64,000 bases of DNA from an uncultured Opitutia bacterium (GTDB lineage Bacteria; Verrucomicrobiota; Verrucomicrobiia; Opitutales; Opitutaceae): NCBI GenBank assembly GCA_903840415.1, contig CAIMFY010000017.1:1-64000 (forward strand). Reading direction: 5' to 3'. The translations under genes were made by a program, and so were the position numbers. Within the stretch, counting starts at the first letter, position 1. Every line of letters starts with the position of its first letter. The notes under the pieces are model-generated. The model searched no databases and was not told the origin of the DNA. It was given only the letters and a program-made list of their open reading frames with translations. Of this stretch, positions 1-10,301 are shown in pieces.

Positions 1-120
1 GCAAGAGCGCTCTCACACCGAAAGGAAGTCATGGCTCCAAGCCATCCAGTGACCGAAGGGCTACCTTCGATCCCTCGCCACCCAACGACCGGGCTCGTGC
101 TGGTCGCGCTGGCGGGGTGA
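1..120 (+). CDS. Possible 3' end of an unidentified gene
   Basis: The first frame stays open from the window edge to a TGA at 118-120 and encodes about 39 residues ending in a short hydrophobic stretch (LVLVALAG). I do not recognise the product, and such a short open run could be chance. Between here and the lyase gene at 408 I see no convincing gene; short overlapping frames on both strands there look random. That stretch probably carries the promoter of the downstream lyase. Confidence 0.2.
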   Translation, partial: ARALSHRKEVMAPSHPVTEGLPSIPRHPTTGLVLVALAG

Positions 121-407
121 TGCCGCGAACTGACGCGGCGAGCGTTGTGTCCGGTGCAACTCCGGAGATTAACGGCCGCACTCGCTGTTCGCGCGGCCTC
201 ATTGGCTCTTTATCTCAATCGGCCTTCACGGGCTCGTTGCGATAAGAGCCTATGGGTTTTCGAACGGTTGCAGCTTAGCCGAATCGCATTGGAATCAGTC
301 GGAGACCGACACCACCTTACGATTCCGTCACAGTGCAACGCTTTCATCCCGTTGCGGCTGACTCTCCTCACCTCAGCGTCACGACTTAGTCTTCCCCACC
401 TCAAATT

Positions 408-2618
408 ATGAAATTCCTGTTGTTGTTTGCATTGGTCGGCGTGCTGGCTACTACGGCAGCCAGGCTGGCCGCCGCCGACACCGCTTCGTTTCAGCAGCAA
501 TTGCAGTCGGACCTCCGCCGCGAAGTGGAACGTCTGCATATTTCCTATGCGGCCGAGCGGACCAGAAACCAAAAACCTTCCGACCTCTACACACCGTATC
601 TTTTGTCAGGCCTCATCAGCCTCCATGCAAAGACCGGCGAGGCCGCGCTCTTGGCATGGGCAAAGGACGATCTGATGTGGATTGTGCGCAGCGCGCTCGA
701 CTCCAACGGCCGCGCCACGCCCTTTTTCGGCTCGTCGTTCCGTTTTCTTCCGACGTTTTGCGACGCCTACCTTTACCTAAAATCCCATGGTTCACTTTCG
801 GCGACCGAGGCCGCGCAAGTCGCGGAGCAAATTGCCGCCAACGCCGATGCCCGGATCGATCGCGCGGATTTTGGAGCGCAGAATCGCGGGCTGATTTACG
901 GTGCCGAGTTCTTGTTTTGCGCCCACGCGGTGCCCGACGCGCCGAACGCCGCCCGGTGGCGGCAGAACGGCGAAGCTCTCATCTACGACAGCCTACACGG
1001 CTGGTCAGTCGAGGACGCGTCCATCTACGAACCGTTCTGGCTGAACTACGTCCTCACGCTCTCGGAAATGCGCGGCGACCTCGCGGAGCAGATGAAGCAC
1101 ATTACACTTCGCTATCACTTCGACCAATCCAAGGAACTGCTCATGCCGAACGGCCTAATGCCCGACTGGGGCGACGGCGACTGGACGCACAGTTGGATGT
1201 GGTATTTCGCCAACTGGACACTTGCCGGCAGCCATTATCGCGATGGCACGTTTCTTGAAGCGGCGCGCCGCCTCTACGACGCGAACCACGCTTATTATAA
1301 AGACCTCCCGGCCGAGGCTGTCGGCGCGCTTGGCATCGCGCTGCGTTGGCTCGATTCCACCGTACCACTCGCACCACTGGCGCTGGACAAGTCAGCTGAG
1401 GTCGTCGATGATCTCGTTTCGAAAAAAATCGTGTTTCACGGCGCGATGGGCAGCTACGCGATGTTCACCTATCGCGATGAGGGGCCGTTCGGCCGCTTTA
1501 CGCGCGACTATCAGAACGCGCAGCTTGCCGCCTACGAAGAGAAACCGCACCACGGCCATGCCGACGAAAATTCCTTCGCGATGCTGATGCAGGACGGCAC
1601 GGTGTTGCTGGCCGACGGTGGCTACCGTGCGGCCTACGCCCGCGGCTGGCGCGCCGACGTGTTTCACAACCGCATTGTCGCACGCACCGGGTTTCCTCCC
1701 GAAGGCGACGTCTTCGGCTACTTGATGGCCGACCCGACCTATCACGAAGTGCAGACGGAAAAAATTCATTTCGGCACCTTCGGCAGCCTCGACTACGCAC
1801 GCACGCGACTCGTGGACGACGAACGGGGCTACACCGGCGACCGGATCACGCTGTTCGCACCCGAAAATGGACTTACTATCGTCGTCGATTCGCTGCTCAT
1901 CGACCGCGCAGGCAGCAAGGTTTTCAGCAACACGTGGCACCCCGATCACATCCTCGCGAAAGGCGACAACTGGGTAGTATCGCATCCCGACCGGATTCCG
2001 ATCCGCAGCGAATATTGGCCGAATCCACACACACGCGACCTTGTAATCGAGTTTGTCAGCAACCGCGACAAGGTCGCGCAGACACGCGTAATCGACCGGC
2101 GTTTCAACCCGTCCGAAGCATTCCTCCAATATCTCAACAATTATTTTTTCAAGGGACAGCGCCTTACGTTCGTGACGGTGCTCCGTCCGATCGCCGCCGG
2201 TAGTTTCGTGCCTGCGCTGCTCAACGACGTTAAACTTCTCACCGATGAACATGACGACGGCCGCACGCTCGGCCTACGCTTCATGCTCGGCGGCGAGCCA
2301 GTCACCGTCGCGCTGAAACTCGACCAAACCATCGGTCTCACTAACCTCCGTGGCCGGCCTATGTTCGATGCCGCCACCGGCGCGGTTAGCTACGGCGCAC
2401 TCCGCACCGATGCCGATTTCGCGTTCGTGCGCGAGCGGCGCGACGGCACGCGTGAGTATGCCTTTCAATATGCCACCGCACTCACCTTCGCAGGCAAGAC
2501 GCTGTTTCAGCAACCTGTGTGGGACGCCATGTTCCAGGGGCCCGGGAATTTTGCCGTGCCCGATCGCCGGGATAAAATGCCACGCTGGCATGAAGTTATT
2601 CCGGCCACAGTGCGCTGA
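408..2618 (+). CDS. Secreted heparinase II/III-like polysaccharide lyase
   Basis: A 736-residue protein with a clean signal peptide (about residues 1-23, cleavage near AAA), so it acts in the periplasm or outside the cell. The N-terminal half is helix-rich with Trp/Tyr-rich stretches such as WGDGDWTHSWMWYF, as in alpha/alpha-toroid lyases. The C-terminal half contains HHGHADENSFAMLMQDG followed by LLADGGY, the signature of the heparinase II/III-like beta-sheet domain, whose His participates in uronic-acid polysaccharide cleavage. Members of this superfamily (PL12, PL15, PL17, PL21) cut heparin, alginate and related acidic glycans; which one applies here cannot be read from the sequence. It lies 54 bases upstream of another secreted protein on the same strand, probably an operon. 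Confidence 0.8.
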   Translation: MKFLLLFALVGVLATTAARLAAADTASFQQQLQSDLRREVERLHISYAAERTRNQKPSDLYTPYLLSGLISLHAKTGEAALLAWAKDDLMWIVRSALDSNGRATPFFGSSFRFLPTFCDAYLYLKSHGSLSATEAAQVAEQIAANADARIDRADFGAQNRGLIYGAEFLFCAHAVPDAPNAARWRQNGEALIYDSLHGWSVEDASIYEPFWLNYVLTLSEMRGDLAEQMKHITLRYHFDQSKELLMPNGLMPDWGDGDWTHSWMWYFANWTLAGSHYRDGTFLEAARRLYDANHAYYKDLPAEAVGALGIALRWLDSTVPLAPLALDKSAEVVDDLVSKKIVFHGAMGSYAMFTYRDEGPFGRFTRDYQNAQLAAYEEKPHHGHADENSFAMLMQDGTVLLADGGYRAAYARGWRADVFHNRIVARTGFPPEGDVFGYLMADPTYHEVQTEKIHFGTFGSLDYARTRLVDDERGYTGDRITLFAPENGLTIVVDSLLIDRAGSKVFSNTWHPDHILAKGDNWVVSHPDRIPIRSEYWPNPHTRDLVIEFVSNRDKVAQTRVIDRRFNPSEAFLQYLNNYFFKGQRLTFVTVLRPIAAGSFVPALLNDVKLLTDEHDDGRTLGLRFMLGGEPVTVALKLDQTIGLTNLRGRPMFDAATGAVSYGALRTDADFAFVRERRDGTREYAFQYATALTFAGKTLFQQPVWDAMFQGPGNFAVPDRRDKMPRWHEVIPATVR

Positions 2619-2672
2619 CTAAGTGCGGCTGGTTTTACTGCTACGCGACCCGGCCACTTCTGTCCCGCCCCC

Positions 2673-4529
2673 ATGAAAGCCTTTCAGCTGCCCCTCATTC
2701 TGGTGTTTGCACTTATCGGGTCATCCGTGGCGCCCGCGTCACCCACGTGGCAGGGAAATCCGCTCTTGGGCGCCAACGAACTTGAACTGCAGTGGCCGGA
2801 GATTGCTGACAACCATCGCGCGATTGGCATCCGGGGCACACTGCGTTTCGCCGTCGAGGCGGCGGGACTCAACTGGCATCCCGAACGGGTCGCGGTGGCG
2901 ATCGACCGCGCACGCGCGATGCAGGATCTCGATCCGACGAGCAAAACATTCGGCAATTTCCGCTGGCGCAGCGACCAGCCGAGTCCGATCGATCTCAACG
3001 CTGTCGAATTTGCCTCGCAGCTCATGGGCTTCCTGCACGCGCGCTATGAGGATCGGCTGACACCCGCGGCACGGCACACGCTTGAACAAACCATGAACGA
3101 TGCCATCGCCGGACTGCGCAGCCACGTGGTGAGAATCGAGTATACTAACATCTTTGTGATGAAGGCTTGGAGCCTTATTGCCATCGGCGAGGCGCTCGGC
3201 CGCGCCGACGTCGCCGGCGACGGTTACCAGCGTTTCGCCGACTGGCTGAAATTCACCGCCCACCACGGCCTCGGCGAATACGGTGCCGTCACTTACTACG
3301 GCATCGATCTCGACTCGCTCGCGATGCTCGCGCGGTGGGCCGACCGCGCCGACGGGCGCGCACAAGCGGTGACAGCGATGCGTTATCTCTGGACCGATGC
3401 CGCCGCAAACTGGTGGGCACCCGGTGACCGACTCGGCGGGACGAACGCGCGCAGCTACGATTACGTTTTCGGCCGCGGCTATTTCGAAGCGCACACGTGG
3501 ACTGCCGGCTGGTTACGCACGCGGCCCGAACTGGAGGGAGCGGGCTGGCTCGGCGGTCCGCATAACAACCTCTCAACGTTGCGCGAGGCAGTCACGTTCG
3601 TGCCGCCGGCCGAATGGACCGAAGGCATCCGCGCGCAGCTTCCGCGCATAGTCGTCGCGCAGTGGGGCGCAGAGCCCGAGCAACGCGCGGTCAATTGGAT
3701 CGGCCACCACGTCAGTCTGGCATCGTCGGGCGCATCGCACGGCAACGACGAGCGCACGCTTGTCGCAAATCTCGGCGACTCACCGACCGTGCCACAGCTC
3801 ACGCTGTACATGGATGGCCGCCGCGATCCGTTTGGGGCCAAGAAGACGGTGAACGGAAAATCGCTGCATCTCACTCCCATCATCGCCACGGTCCAACGCG
3901 GACCTGAGATTTTACAGCTGCTCTCCGATGAACCGCTCGCGCCCGGTTCCAAACACCATCCGGGTGAACTCTCGTGTTTTCTCACGCACCTCACATTGCC
4001 GGCTGTGGCGGAAGTCTGGTTCGGCGACAGCCGCGTGGAGCCCGGTCCGCCGGAAAGACCCACGCGCCTTCCGGTCGGAGAGACTGTGTTTGTCCGACTC
4101 GCCGACGCCGCGATCGCGGTGCGGCTTCTCGTTGCGACGTTCGGGGGCGCAAATGTGCCGGTGGAATTCGTCGCCGATGAACCGGACGGCCTCACGAGGC
4201 GGCTGACCGTCGTCCATACGAATACAGAACCAAGGGGACGCGGGACCGTTGTTGCATGGCTGCGAGTTCACGAAGGTTTGGACGATTCTGGTTTTGCGGC
4301 GTGGCGGAAAAGTTTTTCCGCCATGAGCGCGACCGTGCGCCAAGCGGGTGACGACGTAAGCGTCGACGTTGCTGGTGAGCATGGCGTCCTGCGCATTGAC
4401 GTCGACGTCGTCCACGGAGAGCGACGTATGCTCGCCGGCGGCGAGCCGGGCGCGTTATTGAGCGTGAACGGTCGCGATGTCGGCCGCGAAGTGATGGCGG
4501 AGGTATTGCGCTCCGATGCCCGCCGATGA
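2673..4529 (+). CDS. Secreted protein of unknown family, possible alpha/alpha-toroid glycan enzyme
   Basis: A 618-residue protein with a signal peptide (residues 1-22, ending APA). I do not recognise the family. The first 300 residues are helix-rich with repeated aromatic motifs (TNIFVMKAWSLIAIGEALG, YLWTDAAANWWAPGDR, SYDYVFGRGYFEAHTWTAG), which resembles the toroidal catalytic domains of lyases and six-hairpin glycosidases. The remainder is predicted beta-rich. It follows the heparinase-like lyase on the same strand with a short gap, so a partner role in breaking down the same glycan is inferred. The start is the ATG directly before the hydrophobic signal segment. Confidence 0.6.
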   Translation: MKAFQLPLILVFALIGSSVAPASPTWQGNPLLGANELELQWPEIADNHRAIGIRGTLRFAVEAAGLNWHPERVAVAIDRARAMQDLDPTSKTFGNFRWRSDQPSPIDLNAVEFASQLMGFLHARYEDRLTPAARHTLEQTMNDAIAGLRSHVVRIEYTNIFVMKAWSLIAIGEALGRADVAGDGYQRFADWLKFTAHHGLGEYGAVTYYGIDLDSLAMLARWADRADGRAQAVTAMRYLWTDAAANWWAPGDRLGGTNARSYDYVFGRGYFEAHTWTAGWLRTRPELEGAGWLGGPHNNLSTLREAVTFVPPAEWTEGIRAQLPRIVVAQWGAEPEQRAVNWIGHHVSLASSGASHGNDERTLVANLGDSPTVPQLTLYMDGRRDPFGAKKTVNGKSLHLTPIIATVQRGPEILQLLSDEPLAPGSKHHPGELSCFLTHLTLPAVAEVWFGDSRVEPGPPERPTRLPVGETVFVRLADAAIAVRLLVATFGGANVPVEFVADEPDGLTRRLTVVHTNTEPRGRGTVVAWLRVHEGLDDSGFAAWRKSFSAMSATVRQAGDDVSVDVAGEHGVLRIDVDVVHGERRMLAGGEPGALLSVNGRDVGREVMAEVLRSDARR

Positions 4530-4588
4530 TTTCCGCGGCGTTTATTGGAGCGGGTGGCGCGTTGCTCTCGTGTCCTTCGCAGGGAATT

Positions 4589-5791
4589 TTATCGGGAAAG
4601 CCGCAGCAGCAGTGATTCGTGCCTCTTCAGAGTGACTTGATGGAGATCATCAATGGTTCCAATGCTCTTTCCCGCCCAGACATCGTAGGCTTTCCACCCT
4701 GCAGCAGCCCCCGCTTCCTTGAGATGGAGCGATATGCCGCGGAGAAAAGAGTCTTGGCCGAAATTGACTACCGCCAACGCGACATCGCCATTGGCGAGTG
4801 GACGCGACCAAAGTTCGATCGGACCTTCGACAAAGATTCGATCGCCTTGGCGGCCCAGCGGATCTTGATCGATGGCGAGGACGTCGCGGTTGGTGAGGAT
4901 AGCAGTAACCTCCGGAGTAAGCTGCGTGAGATTGTTGCCGGCCAGCAACGGCGCCGCGAGAATCGCCCAGAGGGTCATATGGGAACGATTCTCGTCGAGG
5001 GTGAGGTCGCCGTTGCCCACTTCGAGCATATCCGGATCATTCCAGTGGCCCGGACCGGCGTATTTCGCAAGACCGGCTTGGCCGCGGGCGATTTGGGCAA
5101 CGCTCTTAAAGTTGGCGTTGATGTCATCACCGGTGCGCCAGAGGTGCGCGCCGACTTCCGGCGCCCATTGCCAGACAGAATCGTAGCCATACTCGCAGAG
5201 ACTGTAGACAATCGGACGGCCAGTCTTCAGGAGGGCTTGGTGCATCTTTTCATAGGCTTCGCGCATCATCTGAAGCTGCTTACGTTTGTCGTTGAGTGCG
5301 GACTGAGTCATCACCGTGCGGAAGGTGCAGAGGTCATATTTGAGGAAGTCGATACCCCAAGAGGCGTAAAGGTCGGCATCCTGTTGCTCGTGCCCAAAGC
5401 TGCCTTCAAATTTCGCGCAGGTTTGTGGTCCAGGAGAGCTGTAGATGCCAAGTTTTAGGCCTTTGCTATGAACATAGTCGGCGAGCGCCTTGATATCCGG
5501 GAACTTTTCGTTGGAGTGTAGCACTCCTTGCTCGTCGCGCTTCCCTTCCCAAGCATCGTCAATATTCACGAACCGGTAGCCCGCGTCGCGCATGCCAGAG
5601 GAAACGATTATGTCTGCAGCCTGCCGGATATCCGCGTCAGTCACCTTGCGCCCAAACCAGTTCCAAGAGTTCCAGCCCATGGGAGGAGTAGCGGCGAGAC
5701 CATCCGCTTGGGATTGCGCAAACGCAGGGGCCCCCACCCCAGCAGCGATCAGACCGGCGAGTAAAGGGAACGTACACCGATGAAATTTCAT
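4589..5791 (-). CDS. Alpha-galactosidase, glycoside hydrolase family 27
   Basis: A 400-residue secreted protein (signal peptide to about residue 25, AFAQS). It opens the (beta/alpha)8 barrel with TPPMGWNSWNWFG and continues with GYRFVNIDDAWEGKRDEQG, both hallmarks of GH27. The nucleophile is expected at Asp153 in FLKYDLC and the acid/base at Asp223 in WRTGDDI. GHWNDPDMLEVGN is also family-typical. It should release terminal alpha-linked galactose, or possibly alpha-N-acetylgalactosamine, in the periplasm or outside. It converges with the preceding secreted gene pair and runs with the large Tat protein gene upstream of it, which starts about 4.3 kb away on the same strand. Confidence 0.93.
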   Translation of the reverse strand: MKFHRCTFPLLAGLIAAGVGAPAFAQSQADGLAATPPMGWNSWNWFGRKVTDADIRQAADIIVSSGMRDAGYRFVNIDDAWEGKRDEQGVLHSNEKFPDIKALADYVHSKGLKLGIYSSPGPQTCAKFEGSFGHEQQDADLYASWGIDFLKYDLCTFRTVMTQSALNDKRKQLQMMREAYEKMHQALLKTGRPIVYSLCEYGYDSVWQWAPEVGAHLWRTGDDINANFKSVAQIARGQAGLAKYAGPGHWNDPDMLEVGNGDLTLDENRSHMTLWAILAAPLLAGNNLTQLTPEVTAILTNRDVLAIDQDPLGRQGDRIFVEGPIELWSRPLANGDVALAVVNFGQDSFLRGISLHLKEAGAAAGWKAYDVWAGKSIGTIDDLHQVTLKRHESLLLRLSR

Positions 5792-5993
5792 GCTTTAGTT
5801 CTGCCGGGTGAAATTGCTGCTCCAAGCCAATTCTTTCACTTGCGAGGCGCAGTGCTGCGCGACTTAGCAATTTGGACGAAAATCAAATCACGGCACGGAT
5901 TTATATTTTTCAAAGCTTTCGGAACGCTGACCAACTTGTGTCCGCTTGGAACAGTCGTTATTCGATTGGCCTCGGTTGCACACCGGTTCGCTT

Positions 5994-8900
5994 TCATGGA
6001 TAATACCTAGGTGGATCGCCCACAGCGGGCTGAGTATCCGCCCGGAAGCTTGTGATCCTGCGAAATTTCTCTCCGGGCCGAGGATCCCAGTTCCTCCATG
6101 AGGAGGAGTCGGTATTGGCCAGTCGCGACCGCGTGCTCTCGCCGTTGCCATTAACAGCAGTGACGTAATACTCGACGACTGCCGGGCCCGACATCGATCG
6201 GGTGGACGACGGAACGGGATCACACGGGCGGATACTAGCGCGGCGGTCCACAAACGTGCGCTCTTTTCCCCTGAAAAGCAGATAAAATTCCTTATCCGAG
6301 GCGGGCCGGGCATACAACCGATATTCGGTCACACCGAGAATTTCGCCCCAACTTAATCCCGCTTCCCCGTCGGCTAATCTCACACGAAGACCATCCGGCG
6401 GGAGCGGCGGAGCGCTCGTCACATACAGTGGATACTCCGACCCCGGCAGGCTCTCGTGACGTTCGTTCAGTGCAACGGCGCGGCCATGCACTTTCTGGCC
6501 ATCCATGAGGCCAACGATCGTGAAATGAGGTGTGTTCTTGGTTCCTAGCGCGCGCCACGTGACACCATTGTCGAGGCTGAGTTCGAGACGGTATTGAGTG
6601 GCGGCGGCGACGGGCTCAACGATCACCTCGCCTCCGCCGGCTCGGTTCTCAGTTCGCACGATCGCGGGAGCAGCCAGCGTCGGAACGGTATCCGTTAACT
6701 CCCAGCGATGCCCGCCTGGTTCTAAATTTACATCGAGCCATTCGGCTTCAACCGTTCCCCGCGCCGCAATACCGTCCACGTAGAGGATTGTTCCCTTAGG
6801 AAGACCTTTCGCTGCAAGCCGCAGCGACGTGGCGTTTGGCGCGTAGAAGTCTCCCGATGGCGGTCGATTCGGCTCGATGCGACCGCTGATACCTAAATCG
6901 CGGTCGCTGGTGGAAAACGAGAGACCGGGGACTCCAATGTGAGTGCCGTGGAAAAGCGCAAACTCGATCCGGGCTCCAGTTGAGCGTATCAGACCGGCCG
7001 TGCCTTCGAAGCTTAACCCACCTTCCGAAAACCGAGTAGACTCCGGCCGGCGAAACACCAGATCGGTGTAGCCCGGCAGGGTAACCCGGCATCCAAAGGC
7101 TGTGCCTTCAGCATGAATGTCCTTCCTGTGACTCACAACTGCCAGAGAATCCCCAAGTCCATCAAACCAGACGCCCGTGCTGGAAGCCGTGCTAAGATCG
7201 GTTCGCTGAGTCTCCCGGCTCCCGAATGCGCCCAGAAGTAATTGGATATTGGGCAACGAGTCCCCTTTCCGGACAAACCAAGTCAAACGATGGATCAACG
7301 CCTGGTCGGACACGCTGTCATAGACGACAAAATAATCTTTGCCCGCCAGAAGCACGCTGCGGCTGAGATATTCCGGCGAGGAGTAGGCCAAGGGTCCGGT
7401 GCGCGGAACGATCTCCGCGAACTGCCCGATTCCGAGATCGTAGAAGGGTCGCGAAAGGCCATTCATACCGATCGAGCGAAAGCGTCCGTCCTTGAAGACG
7501 CCGAAGGTCGTGCAAAAATCCGTATCCTGATCGTCCCGATCGCCAACGTCCTCGGGCGCGGTGTAGCTAAAGGATTTCCCACCGGCGTAAAAGTAGAGGA
7601 TGCCGCAGCCTCCCTCACCGGAGCGGCCCCAGCGGTAATTGGGCCCTTCGTCGATCTGTTGAAGGTGGACGGAAATCTCATCGTTGGTGTCGACTCCTGA
7701 CCTCAGCACGAGACCGTATCCGGTAAACTTGGCGCTGCGAAGATGGGGATTGGTGCCCCGGTTATCTGCTTGCCGGAAAGGGGCATCCCACGGGCTGACC
7801 GCATCGCTACGGGACTCTGCGTCAAGATCGGTCGGGCGGGCGGCCCACATGGCGTGCTCCGCGGCCATGGGAGCATAGCGTTGGAGACAGGTGCCTAAAT
7901 ACCAGAGCGAGCGCGGAGAAATCCTTTGCTCCGAGTGGGCACCTTGGGGCGGATTCACGCGCCGGGGTCCCTCTCCGGGGCCGACCACACCCCACTCGCG
8001 ACCCTGATCGACTTGGAGCAGGTTCTCGTAGGCCTGCTCCGATTCACCGTTGAATGGTGCGGAAAGGACGTTCGCCAGCCACTCAGCCATGTCTGCTAAC
8101 TGGGGCGACAGAAAGCGCTCGTTTCCGTCGTAGAGTTTGAGGAGGTAATCGGTCCGGAGAGAAGGACGCAGGAACGCCCAGACGTAAGTGCCGAGGTTTT
8201 CGGTCCACCGGCCGCCCCGTGCGCTCCAGGTGTCAACTGCCGGTCGAGTATTGAAACGAGTATTAATCTCAACGCACTTCTCCCACATATCTGCCCACGT
8301 AGATGCGAGCGGATGATCCGGGAACAGAAAAGCCATCGCCGGGGGAACGGCTTTCACGTCGGCGAGGAAATTGGGATGCCCCGAGAGCATCGATTCAATC
8401 GGCATGAACTCGTCCTCCGCATGGACGTAAGCCAGGAAGAGAAACAGGGCGGTGATCTGCTGGCGCTGCTTCTCGTCGAGCGAAGATGCGTTCACCGTGA
8501 AGCCTTCGACCCAACTACCAAGGATTTGGCGGCTGGGCACAGGACTGAAGTTGATAATGCTGCGGCCCGGAATGGGCCCATGACCCGCCATTTGGCGTGT
8601 GCCCGAGACCGGCAGGGTGCAAACGTAGGGCGACGTCATCACACGCTGAACGAATTCCTTGGGTGTTTTGTCCTTGCCGACATGCAGGACTGCCGCAGGC
8701 CGACGAAGGCGGTCGGGATAGTCCAGGACCCAGTCCTTCACCCGGTTTAGATTGAGGGAGCCGTAGCGATTTTGGAGAAATAGCGTGTGCGAGGTGAAGG
8801 TGAGCGGCACCTTGAAACGAGGAGAGTCGCTACCGGAGAAAATCTTGACCTCCAAGTCCCGCATCGCCTCCCGGTCCTTGGCGTGGTCGTAGCAGGAGAG

Positions 8901-10052
8901 ACAGGTCGAGCGCCGGCCCCGCGCGAGCGGCCACTCCCAGTAAAACCGGCCTTCTCGGTAAAAATAGCGGACCTGGAGGAGCGGGGACTCTATTTCATAA
9001 GCGTATTCGTGATCTTGCCACCCAGTCACATCGTCGATAAAGACTCCCAGCGCGTCGTCGGTGGCGCGGTTCCAGAAGTTCGCAAAGGTCCCGGTGTGAA
9101 AATTCCCGGGCGCCCGCTCGTAAACTCCAAGTGTGAAAGGGAGCTGGCCATCGAGGAGGGGCGCACGGTCAATCCGGAAGGGGGCATCAATGGTCTCCCA
9201 GGGATAATCGTCATAGCTGCGGACATCGTCAGTCAGCGGGAAAGGGTGATTCGGTGCCTGCCGATGAGTCGCCCCAAGTCCAGCCCAAGTCGATGTCAGG
9301 ATACCGTGGCAGCCCGACGGAAGGCCCTCCATGTTTTCCTCAAAGCGGACAAAATCCATCCCCGCTTCACACTTCACGGTGGCGACGTAGTGGGCACCCT
9401 TTACCGTCTCATATGTGATCTCGTAGCTGACGAAGAGAGGACCGGAGGCGGTTCGTTGAGTGGCGATCCGCACTACGGAATCGTCGCGAAAAGCGAGGGT
9501 CGTTTCCCCGAACCATGCGCCGCCCCGGGAGACCTGCATCAGTGGACCGGGCGCCACGCCATGGACCTCCTGACTCGCGGGAATGCGCACGCTCATCGCC
9601 CCAGAATCCAAGATGATCGTTTCGCCATCCCAGTGTTCGCTGACCTGCGCCGGCCACTGCGCCGGCGCAGCTGCGACGGCGAGGTTGAATTCCCGTTGGC
9701 CACCGCTCGGCAAGTCACAAAAAAAATTCAGCTTCGCCCAACACGGTCCGGTTTGGTCGCTCGTCACATCCGAAAACTGGATCGGGATGCGCTCGCCCGT
9801 GTCGACGCGCGTCAACACCAGTCGGCCCAAATCCAAGTTGGCGTCGACTTGCACCGGATAGCTGAGCAGCGTGCGCGGCCACCAATAGAACGGATGCTCC
9901 AGCAGATCACGCAGAACAATCCGAACCTGCCCAGTTCGGTCGAGTTTCAACGGCTTGAAAAGCGATGGCGCATCTGCCGCCGCCCGCAGCGAAGTAGCTG
10001 ATAGGGCGCCGGGAATTGCGACGAGACTGAGGAGGAAGTCGCGACGATTCAT
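5994..10052 (-). CDS. Very large Tat-exported protein of unknown family with C-terminal Fn3-like domain
   Basis: A 1352-residue protein starting MNRRDFLLSLVAIPGAL, a twin-arginine signal peptide, so it is probably exported folded. After the signal come beta-rich stretches (LVLTRVDTGERIPIQFSDV), then a long helix-rich middle (about residues 560-760) with Trp-rich segments, then more beta-sheet. The last 250 residues contain fibronectin type III-like patterns (TQYRLELSLDNGVTWRALG and TEYRLYARPASDKEFYLLF). The beta-toroid-beta layout recalls large polysaccharide lyases, but I see no motif that names the family. It lies between the GH27 and GH29 genes on the same strand, which supports a role in the same glycan pathway. 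A long antisense open frame over it is a composition shadow. Confidence 0.75.
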   Translation of the reverse strand: MNRRDFLLSLVAIPGALSATSLRAAADAPSLFKPLKLDRTGQVRIVLRDLLEHPFYWWPRTLLSYPVQVDANLDLGRLVLTRVDTGERIPIQFSDVTSDQTGPCWAKLNFFCDLPSGGQREFNLAVAAAPAQWPAQVSEHWDGETIILDSGAMSVRIPASQEVHGVAPGPLMQVSRGGAWFGETTLAFRDDSVVRIATQRTASGPLFVSYEITYETVKGAHYVATVKCEAGMDFVRFEENMEGLPSGCHGILTSTWAGLGATHRQAPNHPFPLTDDVRSYDDYPWETIDAPFRIDRAPLLDGQLPFTLGVYERAPGNFHTGTFANFWNRATDDALGVFIDDVTGWQDHEYAYEIESPLLQVRYFYREGRFYWEWPLARGRRSTCLSCYDHAKDREAMRDLEVKIFSGSDSPRFKVPLTFTSHTLFLQNRYGSLNLNRVKDWVLDYPDRLRRPAAVLHVGKDKTPKEFVQRVMTSPYVCTLPVSGTRQMAGHGPIPGRSIINFSPVPSRQILGSWVEGFTVNASSLDEKQRQQITALFLFLAYVHAEDEFMPIESMLSGHPNFLADVKAVPPAMAFLFPDHPLASTWADMWEKCVEINTRFNTRPAVDTWSARGGRWTENLGTYVWAFLRPSLRTDYLLKLYDGNERFLSPQLADMAEWLANVLSAPFNGESEQAYENLLQVDQGREWGVVGPGEGPRRVNPPQGAHSEQRISPRSLWYLGTCLQRYAPMAAEHAMWAARPTDLDAESRSDAVSPWDAPFRQADNRGTNPHLRSAKFTGYGLVLRSGVDTNDEISVHLQQIDEGPNYRWGRSGEGGCGILYFYAGGKSFSYTAPEDVGDRDDQDTDFCTTFGVFKDGRFRSIGMNGLSRPFYDLGIGQFAEIVPRTGPLAYSSPEYLSRSVLLAGKDYFVVYDSVSDQALIHRLTWFVRKGDSLPNIQLLLGAFGSRETQRTDLSTASSTGVWFDGLGDSLAVVSHRKDIHAEGTAFGCRVTLPGYTDLVFRRPESTRFSEGGLSFEGTAGLIRSTGARIEFALFHGTHIGVPGLSFSTSDRDLGISGRIEPNRPPSGDFYAPNATSLRLAAKGLPKGTILYVDGIAARGTVEAEWLDVNLEPGGHRWELTDTVPTLAAPAIVRTENRAGGGEVIVEPVAAATQYRLELSLDNGVTWRALGTKNTPHFTIVGLMDGQKVHGRAVALNERHESLPGSEYPLYVTSAPPLPPDGLRVRLADGEAGLSWGEILGVTEYRLYARPASDKEFYLLFRGKERTFVDRRASIRPCDPVPSSTRSMSGPAVVEYYVTAVNGNGESTRSRLANTDSSSWRNWDPRPGEKFRRITSFRADTQPAVGDPPRYYP

Positions 10053-10301
10053 TGGTTAATTTACAAGCTCGGTCAGGAAAACGTTATTGGAGAGACGGAA
10101 TCTTCCGCCAAAGTTGCAGGTCAGCGGTATGTTGTCAGACGGGAGATTATCATCGCCAGCTCTACCGCTCAGTGTTTCCGACATGATCGCTCGTGGTGAT
10201 TGAAATTTAAGACGCCATGGCGTGTTGAAGAGGAAACCGCGAGGCATGAATCGGTCCATGACATTCATCATAGCTGCTCAGTTGGCCGGGAAGGGTATAG
10301 C

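Noticed and set aside
1392-2252. 286-codon open frame antisense to the heparinase-like lyase
   Set aside because: It is a shadow of the real gene on the plus strand, which has the signal peptide and lyase motif.
4619-5458. 279-codon open frame antisense to the alpha-galactosidase
   Set aside because: The minus strand carries all GH27 motifs; the plus frame shows no recognisable sequence.
8787-10001. 404-codon open frame antisense to the large Tat protein
   Set aside because: Its codons mirror the GC-rich third positions of the real gene, it has no signal or family pattern, and the opposite frame has a clear Tat start and ordered domains.
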